This document shows positions 57,076 to 64,000 of a DNA stretch of 64,000 nucleotides, in pieces. The notes under the pieces were generated by a model. The model saw only the letters and a list, made by a program, of their open reading frames with translations. It did not search any database and was not told the DNA's origin. The stretch spans positions 558,001 through 622,000 of the forward strand of contig NZ_CP030118.1 in assembly GCF_006968745.1 (NCBI RefSeq). The letters are read 5' to 3'. The translations under genes were made by a program, and so were the position numbers. The stretch comes from Brasilonema sennae CENA114 (lineage in GTDB: Bacteria > Cyanobacteriota > Cyanobacteriia > Cyanobacteriales > Nostocaceae). Position 1 is the first letter of the stretch. Each line of letters begins with the position of its first letter.

Positions 57076-57864
57076 TTAATATTGGGATGAGGTTCGAGAG
57101 CGTTTTCTGAACAATTTCATCAACTGTTGCTGTAGGACTCGATAAAAAAACAACGGATTACCCAGTACATAACGTTTCCACAAACGTTTTGGTTGTGTTG
57201 CTAATCTTGTTAACCACTCTAGACCACTACTAGTCATCCAGCGTGGACCTCTGGAGACAGTACCAGAATAAAAATCAAGACATGCCCCAAGAGGGAGAAA
57301 AACTTTTGTCTCTATTTTTTCTGAATTATTGAGAATCCAACGTTCTTGTAACGGCATTCCAAAGCCAATATACAAGATATCTGGTTTGAATTGGTTGATT
57401 TGTTGGATAACAAATTCATTTTCCTCACCAGACTTGTCAAAATAACCATGATGTCCTTTGACTCTTAAATTCGGTGCAATCACTTTGAGCTTAGCGATCG
57501 CTTGATCTACGGTTCCTGGCTCACCAGCAAGTAGGAACAAGGAAACATTTTCGCGATCGCAAGCTCTGGCAAAATCTTCTATATAATCTGGACAGGTCAT
57601 GCGATGAGATGAATCAACACAGCCACCACAGAGTTTTGCTCCTAAGAGAACACCAAATCCATCGCAGAAAACTAAATCGGATTTATTGAGAAAGTCTTTA
57701 TACCAAGGCAGTTCGTAGGCAAAATTCATTGCCCGAGTATTGACATGACCTATGATTGTTTTCTTCTTTAGTTTTGCGGCTTGGACAGCGTACTCGATCA
57801 GCTCATTAACTTTAATTTTATGAAACCTTGTTCCGAGTAAGGAAATTTCATCAAATTTTTGCAT
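57076..57864 (-). CDS. WecG/TagA/CpsF family glycosyltransferase
   Basis: 262-residue soluble or peripheral enzyme of the GT26 family, which adds the second sugar (often N-acetylmannosaminuronate or N-acetylmannosamine type) to a lipid carrier. The diagnostic segments are HVNTRAMNFAYELPWYKDFL, LVFCDGFGVLLGAKLCG, LLAGEPGTVDQAIAKL, HHGYFDKSGEENE, LYIGFGMPLQERWI, LPLGACLDFYSGTVSRGPRW and GLEWLTRLATQPKRLWKRYV. All conserved Asp and Glu positions appear kept. Located between STAS and the initiating transferase. Confidence 0.94.
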   Translation of the reverse strand: MQKFDEISLLGTRFHKIKVNELIEYAVQAAKLKKKTIIGHVNTRAMNFAYELPWYKDFLNKSDLVFCDGFGVLLGAKLCGGCVDSSHRMTCPDYIEDFARACDRENVSLFLLAGEPGTVDQAIAKLKVIAPNLRVKGHHGYFDKSGEENEFVIQQINQFKPDILYIGFGMPLQERWILNNSEKIETKVFLPLGACLDFYSGTVSRGPRWMTSSGLEWLTRLATQPKRLWKRYVLGNPLFFYRVLQQQLMKLFRKRSRTSSQY

Positions 57865-57909
57865 TTTAGATAGTTCCTTTTATATTGTTGAAATAGTTTT
57901 CACCCACAC

Positions 57910-58254
57910 TCATAGCTTCAAGCCGTAAGTGCGCGTAAATTCAGATTGACATTCAAAGATCTCAAAAGCCCGCTCAAGTTGGGTCAGTTCAAAAATGAGT
58001 TTGATTGTGGGCGAAACACAGCAAACACTCAAGCGCCGACTTAAGCTTTGAGCCTTCTTCAGAGCAGCTATCAAAGCCATCAATCCAGCACTGTCTAAAG
58101 ATTCTACTTGCTTGAAATCTACTAACAAGATGGAACAATGACGTTGTTCAATTGCTGTTGTTAGCTGCTGCTCAAAATCCAAAGCTTTTGTAGCATTTAA
58201 AGAACCTTGAGGTCGAATCACTACAATTTGTGGATTAGCAAGCATCTGTCCCAT
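57910..58254 (-). CDS. STAS-domain anti-sigma-factor antagonist-like protein
   Basis: 114 residues, a single STAS domain. The regulatory serine motif is present as SLDSAGLMALIAAL (Ser about 53-56), flanked by CSILLVDFKQVE and LFELTQLERAFEIFE. STAS proteins act by reversible serine phosphorylation in partner-switching with anti-sigma kinases. No kinase or phosphatase is seen in the window. Alternative start at the second Met (MLANPQI). Position 45 bp before the WecG-like gene suggests a role in controlling the EPS locus. Confidence 0.88.
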   Translation of the reverse strand: MGQMLANPQIVVIRPQGSLNATKALDFEQQLTTAIEQRHCSILLVDFKQVESLDSAGLMALIAALKKAQSLSRRLSVCCVSPTIKLIFELTQLERAFEIFECQSEFTRTYGLKL

Positions 58255-58289
58255 AATTTGAATTGAATAGGCAATTAAATTTGCAACAC

Positions 58290-58890
58290 TTCACCCTTAC
58301 GGGAACGCCCGTCGCTACCCAACGGGTGCGCCTTCTGGTTGGCGTCTACAAGTCGGGAAACCCGGACGCCAGTACTGGCAAGGGCGGACAGATGCGCGAC
58401 TGTCGGGAAACCCTAACGGAGGTCGCTCATGGGGAGCCAGTGCGTTGCGGTTAATCCAGCGCTGCAGTCTTTGTTTCCCGACAGAGGCGACGGGCGTTCC
58501 CGGAGGGAGCTAGCACGGCGCAGGAGGTGACGACAACCGGCTGCGGGAGGGGAGCCACTGCTCGACTAGGGTTTCCCGGCTTCTTGCAAGAGCGTCTGGG
58601 CAGGAGTTAGCATGTGGCGTTTTCCCGACGGCCAGGTATCTGGTGAGACAGCACGGCGTAGTCCTTGTCTCCCGCTCTCGGGCGATCTGCGCTCAGACAT
58701 GCCGTATCTCCTATGTCCTTCGGACACGCTTCGCGAACGGAGACGCTGCGCGTTCGCCGTAAGGCGTGCGCTTTGCGCATACGGCGATAGCCGTGGCGTC
58801 AGCCATAGGCATACCCGAAGGAGGTTGGGGTTCCCAAGGACGGTGCCACCTGGCGTGGAAACCCCAAGATCGCGCTGATTCACAATGCAA
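58290..58890. repeat. GC-rich palindromic repeat block 3
   Basis: Occupies nearly all the 702-bp gap between the STAS and GH10 genes. It shares modules such as TCGGGAAACCC, GCAGTC..TGTTTCCCGACAG, GGCGACGGGCGTTCCCGG and the AGACGCTGCGCGTTCGCCG family with blocks 1 and 2 and with the 16.7-kb element. Units are fragmentary and there is no perfect long palindrome. Frames across it are open but have no family resemblance. The rest of 58255-58956 shows nothing else. Confidence 0.85.
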
Positions 58891-58956
58891 GGCTTTCAGA
58901 AAAATTCCACAACTGGTCTTCAACCACATTTTTACATCCACCATAAAGGTTCTTGG

Positions 58957-60120
58957 TCAACGTTTCGGGGCTTTATCAAACGCTCTTGCGATCGCATTCA
59001 ATGCCAGTTTGGATTTGAAGTTTAAGTCGAGTGGCAAAGGACGTACTGGTGCACGATCTGAACGGGAACCAAACGTTGAAAGCCAAGAGTATCTGTCGCT
59101 CAATCCCCAAGTTAAGACGGCAATCACTGCTCGCTCATCTAGCACTACCGAAAGATAGTCTTCGTATTTAGCAGCGACAATGCGATCGCGCACAACGGTA
59201 TCCAAAGGTAATTTTTGGTCTGTTACATCTAGTTCGCTAATGATAATCTTCAGACCAAGACTCGCCACGTTAGACAGAAAATTTCGTAGTTTTTTGGGAT
59301 TCAAGGAAGCCTGACCTAACAAGTGAGATTGAATACCCAGAGCATGAATCGGTGTCCCTCTAGATTTCAGACGTTCTAGAAGTTTCAGAACAGCAGTTCT
59401 TTTCGCTTCATATTCAGAACCATTATGCTCCAGTCCATTCTCGTTGTAGACCAACATGGCTTTGGGATCAGCTTCCGCCGCAACTCGATAGGCAAGCTCT
59501 ATGTAATCTGGACCTAGAAACTTGAGCCACGGAGTTTGTCGTAAACCTGATTTTAGTCCATCATCTGGTTTAATAGCCTCATTCACCACATCCCAAGAGT
59601 GTATTTTACCCGCGTAGTGTTTAGTTACAGTTGTAATATGTTCCACAAAAAATTTTTCTGCATTTTGGCGGTTAACGACTTCCTTGAACCAGTCAGGTAG
59701 TTGCTCATGCCAGACTAAAGCATGTCCTCGAAAAAGCATATTATGAGCGCGGGCAAATCCAGCTATCCAATCTGCTTTACTAAAGTCAAACACGTCTGGA
59801 CGAGGTCGCACAAATTGCCACTTGAGCTCGTTTTCTGGTGTCAGGATACCGCACTGGCGAACAACGTTAGCCTGAAAAATCTTGTCTGACACAAGAACAT
59901 TTTGTCCACAGGCGACTCCATAAATTAGTCCTTTTGCTGCCGCACGCTTGTTTAAGGAAGCAAGTCCCGCTACTTGAAAATCTCTTTTTGGGTTATCTAA
60001 TGCATGCCTTAAGTACATTGGGTTACTATTTTTCACCGCTGCCAGAGCAGTGGCTCCTGTCAAACCTGATAGACCAATGTACAAAAAACGACGCCTGCTT
60101 TGTGACGAGTTTTTGAACAT
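58957..60120 (-). CDS. GH10 endo-beta-1,4-xylanase-like glycanase, Tat-exported
   Basis: 387 residues. The N-terminus carries a twin-arginine signal, QSRRRFLYIGLSGLTGATAL, so it is exported folded. The GH10 barrel has the acid/base Glu about 181 in SWDVVNEAIKP and the nucleophile Glu about 296 in IIISELDVTDQ. Supporting motifs are FRGHALVWHEQLPDW and the C-terminal VLTWGLSDRYSW. The known family substrate is xylan. Its position at the head of an exopolysaccharide locus suggests that it trims or processes the polymer made by that locus, which is inference. Confidence 0.93.
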   Translation of the reverse strand: MFKNSSQSRRRFLYIGLSGLTGATALAAVKNSNPMYLRHALDNPKRDFQVAGLASLNKRAAAKGLIYGVACGQNVLVSDKIFQANVVRQCGILTPENELKWQFVRPRPDVFDFSKADWIAGFARAHNMLFRGHALVWHEQLPDWFKEVVNRQNAEKFFVEHITTVTKHYAGKIHSWDVVNEAIKPDDGLKSGLRQTPWLKFLGPDYIELAYRVAAEADPKAMLVYNENGLEHNGSEYEAKRTAVLKLLERLKSRGTPIHALGIQSHLLGQASLNPKKLRNFLSNVASLGLKIIISELDVTDQKLPLDTVVRDRIVAAKYEDYLSVVLDERAVIAVLTWGLSDRYSWLSTFGSRSDRAPVRPLPLDLNFKSKLALNAIARAFDKAPKR

Positions 60121-61743
60121 ATAGATAAATGTAACCGAAACCAGGGATATTTGAATCTTGAACTCAAATTGCTAGTTAGTAATTAACAGGCTAGTAGTCA
60201 TCATAACCTCTCCTAAAATGTGTTTATAGGAGAATACACTTGATACCACATTTTATCAGCCTTAGTAGGCAATAAGCTACCAATTCTTGCGAACTGAATA
60301 TCTAAAGAATTCGCCACTTATTTTTTGGTCACTCAGAAAGTTACAGCTAAGCCATTTTCAAAGTATATCTACAATATCTCAAACTTAGTTTTTTAATTTT
60401 CTTCTTTCGAACGGAATCATCTCAAAAACTTTTCTGATAACAGATTCCAATAATTTTTCAAACCTTGTTGCGTTTCCGCTCATCATACAGCATATATCAT
60501 TTTATTGGCAAGTACCTATCTTGGTTATTTATCATACAGCATCGTATCTTTGTTAGACAATCAACCTGCTTAATTTTATAATTGAATTAAGATGATTCTT
60601 TTATCTTATAATTGCTACCTCAAATAACTACTTTCAAAATGAAATAGTGGGAAAAGTAATAAAAGTAGGTAATTTACTTACTTCATCAATCTATTTTTTA
60701 GAAAAAATAAATTATTCCCTAGATTTTCGCTAAGAAATTTGAGTCATCAATCATTAGTATCAATAAGCACGATAGTCAAAAGTTGTTCTTTATACAGAAT
60801 TATTTGAAATACCCATGATGTGGAGCAGTAAAGACTTTACTTTGGTGGTTTATAGCATTAGTTTTGATTGGTTTGTGTATCCTGAAAATACTGTAGAACT
60901 TTCGGATGCAAAATCTTTACAACCCAGCAGAATGAATGCGACAAAACACCAGGTATATGGAAAATTTTGTACAAATGCCCAATGATAAGTTTTTAGTAGT
61001 TCCATTTCATCAGAAGCCCTCAGTTCTATTTGTGGGTGGGATGATATTCTCTTTTATGAAGTGCAACATCATAGATATTTAGTATCGTCCCCATAAAGAA
61101 TGGGCTTTCCTATCGTCCTTGCTGATAAATCATCCTAAGGATAAGAAAAATATGTAGAACTTTAGCTGATAAATCGACGAAAGTACATGATTCAGACAGT
61201 ACCACCAAGCAGCATACCTTTTTACTTAGATTTATCTATTGACTCTGAATATACCCTGAGATACATATATTTACTCTCTTTATTTGCTAATTTATGTTTC
61301 TAATTAGAATACTCTCAACATACTAAAAACACTTAATATTGTATTTGTCCTCATGTTTGCTCCTAAAACTGATGGTGTTAGTTGCTTATAACATAGAATG
61401 TTTTCGTATGATCCAGCCATTATTGACTTATAGACAGTATCTGCCAACACATTTTTCTATAAACTAAAACGCTGCTATAGCTCTTTGAAATTACTTATTT
61501 TTACAACAATAGCTGGGAGACTTATGGACATAACTGAACAAATACACTCCAAGAAGTATAAGCTTGACAAACAAAATACATAGAAGATAAAAAAGGAAAA
61601 CGTGAACTAAAATTTCATTCAAGTTTTACGCTAATAATATTTTGTTTTTCTTGGTATATTATAATAATTTCATTAAGTCAAGCGTGCGCTTTAGTATAAT
61701 TGACTGCTGAGATCTTCAGTCTACTACACCTTCAGATTATCAA
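60121..61743. other. 1.6-kb AT-rich region without a supported gene
   Basis: Lies between the divergent GH10 and AAA-like/CHASE2 genes. No ORF resembles a known family; a 56-codon plus-strand frame at 60815-60985 lacks a ribosome site. Small palindromes such as ATCCTAAGGAT (about 61133) and CCCCAT..ATGGG (about 61091) are present. The length is much more than two promoters need, so a decayed element or unrecognised RNA is possible. Confidence 0.5.
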
Positions 61744-64000
61744 ATGAACCGTTACACATATCAAGTCGGTGGTAGTCTAACCATTAATGCTCCTAGCTAT
61801 GTAGAACGACAGGCTGACAAGCAACTTTATGAAGCTCTCAAAGAAGGTGAATTTTGCTACGTTCTTAACTCTCGGCAAATGGGCAAGTCCTCGCTTCTAG
61901 TTAGAACTCGGCATCGCTTACAACAAGATGGCTTTAAATGCACGACTGTGGATATGACCAACATTGGTTGTGAAAATATTACCCCAGAGCAGTGGTATAA
62001 GGGAGTTGTTGCTGAGTTATGGCTGGGTTTCAAGCTTTTAGGAAAATTTAACTTAAAAGCTTGGTGGCGAGAGCAGGAAGATCTCTCTGTACTTCAAAGG
62101 CTAAGCCGGTTTATTTCTGAAGTCCTGTTAGTTCAATTTCCAAAAGAAAGACTGTTTATTTTTATTGATGAAGTTGATAGTATCAAGAGCCTTGATTTTT
62201 CTGTTGATGACTTTTTTGCGTTCATTCGGTTTTGCTACAATCGCAGAGCAGTCGATCCAGAATATAATCGTATTACGTTTGTCATTTTTGGAGTAACAAC
62301 ACCATCAGATTTAATTCAAAATCCAAAGCGAACTCCTTTTAATATTGGAAAAGCTATAGAACTGAATGGTTTTACACTGAGTGAAGTGGAGCCATTGGTA
62401 AAAGGATTAGCAATTGAGCAAGGTAATGCTCAGACAATTCTTAGAGAAATCTTATCTTGGACAGGGGGACAACCTTTTCTGACACAAAAACTGTGTCATT
62501 TGGTACAAAGTTCAAGTCAAGATTCAGTGAGTCAAAGGCTGATCGTTCCCCCTGGGACTGAGGCTTTTTGGGTAGAAAGTATTGTGAAATCACGTATAAT
62601 CCACAAGTGGGAATCTCAGGATCAGCCAGAACACTTGCGGACGATTAGTGATCGCCTGCTCGCTAATGAGCAAGTCGCAGGGCGTAACTTGGGAATATAT
62701 CAACAAATTCTGGCTGGGGAAGACATACTAACCAATGATAGTCGAGAACAGATTGAACTTCTTTTGTCAGGTTTGGTGATCAACGATCAGGGATATCTGA
62801 GGGTGAAAAACCCAATCTATCAAATAGTCTTTAATTCAGAATGGGTTGCTCTACAAATGGAACATTTGCGCCCTTACGCGCAACGCTTTAAAGCTTGGAT
62901 GACTTCAAATCAGAAAGATGAGTCCCAACTTTTGGTGGGGATAGAATTGCAACAAGCATTAGCTTGGTCCAAAAATAAAAGGCTCAGTGACTTAGATTAT
63001 CGCTTTCTGGGTTCTAGTCAGGAACTGGCAAAGCGACAAGTTGAAACCGATTTAGCTGTAGAAAAACACGCACGACAAATTGAACGAGAAAAAGCTCAAT
63101 TTGCCGTACTTGCTGCCCAACAAGCGAATCGAATATTAGCAAACGCACGCAAAGCAGCAAAACGAAAAGCCCAAAAGCTACGTCTGAGTAAGTGTTGGAT
63201 GGGATGTATTGGTGGGGGAGTTGCCAGTTTTGTGATTCTTGTATGTTTGACCGGACTACTACAAAGGATGGAGTGGTCAATGCTAGATTGGTTTTTTCAG
63301 GCGCGTCCTCCAGCAGCAGTTGACCCCCGTATTACTATAATTACAATTGATGAGCCAGATATTAAGCAAATAGGTCAATTTCCTGTGTCGGATCAGGTGA
63401 TTGCTCAAGCAATCCGGACAATAAAAAGCTATAAACCTAGAGCGATCGGGCTGGATTTGTTTCGAGATTTCCCGATAGAACCTGGTCATCAGGAATTAGT
63501 AGAAGTTTATAAAACAACTGAGAATCTAATTGGTATTGAAAAGGCAGTGGGTAGTCAGGTGGCTCCACCACCAACTTTAGCCCAATTAGGTCAGGTTGGT
63601 CTTGCTGATCAGGTTTTAGATGCAGATGGCAAGTTGCGTCGAGCGTTGCTTTCAGTTCAACTGGAAAACTCTTCATTACACCTTAATCTTGGTTTGCAGC
63701 TAGCACTTCGCTATCTAGAAGCTGAAGGTATCACCCCTCAACCTCAGACCAACAATCGCGACCAAATTCAGCTTGGCAAAGCAGTGCTTGTTCCCTTTCA
63801 ACCCAATGATGGTGGCTATGTCCAGGCTGATGCTGGAGGGTATCAAGTTTTGCTTAACTTTCATGGTACAGAGCAAAACTTTGAGACCTTCTCAATAATA
63901 GATTTGTTAGCAAATAAGATACCACAAAACAAGATGCGCGATCGCGTTATCCTCATTGGCTCGACTGCCCAGAGCGTCAAGGATATGTTTCAAACACCCT
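61744..64000 (+). CDS. AAA-like ATPase fused to CHASE2 sensor (partial, runs off window)
   Basis: Open for 752 codons from ATG 61744 to the window end without a stop. Residues about 1-400 form an AAA_35-type NTPase: YVERQADKQLYEALKEGEF, Walker A LNSRQMGKSSLL (about 41-52), Walker B LFIFIDEVDSI (about 137-147), sensor-like FGVTTPSDLI and GGQPFLTQKLC. A coiled-coil of Gln/Lys/Ala follows, then one helix (about 485-505), then a CHASE2 extracytoplasmic domain starting WFFQARPPAAVDPRITII with DEPDI and IGLDLF. The family usually ends with more helices and sometimes an output domain beyond CHASE2; that part is outside the window. Confidence 0.9.
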   Translation, partial: MNRYTYQVGGSLTINAPSYVERQADKQLYEALKEGEFCYVLNSRQMGKSSLLVRTRHRLQQDGFKCTTVDMTNIGCENITPEQWYKGVVAELWLGFKLLGKFNLKAWWREQEDLSVLQRLSRFISEVLLVQFPKERLFIFIDEVDSIKSLDFSVDDFFAFIRFCYNRRAVDPEYNRITFVIFGVTTPSDLIQNPKRTPFNIGKAIELNGFTLSEVEPLVKGLAIEQGNAQTILREILSWTGGQPFLTQKLCHLVQSSSQDSVSQRLIVPPGTEAFWVESIVKSRIIHKWESQDQPEHLRTISDRLLANEQVAGRNLGIYQQILAGEDILTNDSREQIELLLSGLVINDQGYLRVKNPIYQIVFNSEWVALQMEHLRPYAQRFKAWMTSNQKDESQLLVGIELQQALAWSKNKRLSDLDYRFLGSSQELAKRQVETDLAVEKHARQIEREKAQFAVLAAQQANRILANARKAAKRKAQKLRLSKCWMGCIGGGVASFVILVCLTGLLQRMEWSMLDWFFQARPPAAVDPRITIITIDEPDIKQIGQFPVSDQVIAQAIRTIKSYKPRAIGLDLFRDFPIEPGHQELVEVYKTTENLIGIEKAVGSQVAPPPTLAQLGQVGLADQVLDADGKLRRALLSVQLENSSLHLNLGLQLALRYLEAEGITPQPQTNNRDQIQLGKAVLVPFQPNDGGYVQADAGGYQVLLNFHGTEQNFETFSIIDLLANKIPQNKMRDRVILIGSTAQSVKDMFQTP

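Noticed and set aside
39204..60120. Heterocyst envelope polysaccharide (HEP) island
   Set aside because: The locus shares gene types with HEP clusters, but no hepA-type ABC exporter or hepB/hepC gene order was recognised, so the assignment is not supported.
60815..60985. 56-codon ORF beginning with two Met codons
   Set aside because: No ribosome site and no similarity recognised; expected by chance in 1.6 kb of sequence.

Overview
The window is cyanobacterial, most likely from a filamentous heterocystous lineage (Nostocales; Scytonema/Tolypothrix/Brasilonema-like). The evidence is abundant HIP1 octamers (GCGATCGC), 7-bp tandem arrays, many short hairpin repeats, and families typical of these genomes: DUF1802, Uma2, an AAA-like/CHASE2 protein, a cyanobacterial-type UbiA, and TPR proteins with an N-terminus beginning MDETK. 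No rRNA, tRNA or CRISPR array was recognised.

Layout. 0.2-19 kb is mostly housekeeping: hemE, an LD-carboxypeptidase, a lipoprotein next to a Uma2 protein, a peptidoglycan-binding/HEAT membrane protein, an EamA exporter, a secreted beta-propeller, exopolyphosphatase divergent from the plastoquinone-type prenyltransferase ubiA, a SLOG/LOG-like protein, a TPR protein with a strict 138-bp DNA period, an aldo/keto reductase and a DUF1802 protein. 19.4-23.2 kb is a wreck: a gamma-glutamyltransferase remnant split by an IS200/IS605-type tnpB element. That element carries two structured hairpins, a 59-codon antisense ORF and about 1.2 kb of palindromic repeat DNA inside the TnpB zinc finger. 23.6-28.5 kb holds a BON protein, a small lipoprotein, a NUDIX hydrolase, an AI-2E family permease, and an LCP protein divergent from undecaprenyl-diphosphatase. 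28.7-32.0 kb looks transferred: a GC-rich GFA protein, a 33-codon SDR remnant and a Firmicutes-type rifampicin phosphotransferase. 32.5-38.4 kb holds an OB-fold-like protein, an Na+/H+ antiporter, an AraC regulator, a DCC1-family protein and an AAA-like ATPase.

39.2-60.1 kb is a long minus-strand exopolysaccharide locus of the Wzx/Wzy type. A GH10 glycanase, a STAS protein, a WecG/TagA transferase and the initiating sugar transferase lie upstream. A terminator separates them from a second unit beginning with the tyrosine autokinase/chain-length protein (Wzc). That unit continues with an acetyltransferase, five glycosyltransferases, a Wzy-like polymerase/ligase, a Gfo/Idh oxidoreductase, an epimerase, an acyltransferase and a Wzx flippase. 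The expected model is priming on undecaprenyl phosphate, assembly by the GTs, flipping by Wzx, and polymerisation by Wzy under Wzc control. No outer-membrane export protein (Wza/OPX) or Wzb phosphatase is seen here. After a 1.6-kb AT-rich stretch, an AAA-like/CHASE2 sensor gene runs off the window end.

The most unusual material is repeat DNA. Three large blocks of shared GC-rich palindromic modules (about 2.7-3.9, 21.2-22.6 and 58.3-58.9 kb) include a near-perfect palindrome of about 410 bp. Several 100-270-bp hairpin elements sit next to genes; one supplies the wzx stop codon. Two copies of a roughly 110-nt hairpin differ in sequence yet keep perfect stem pairing.
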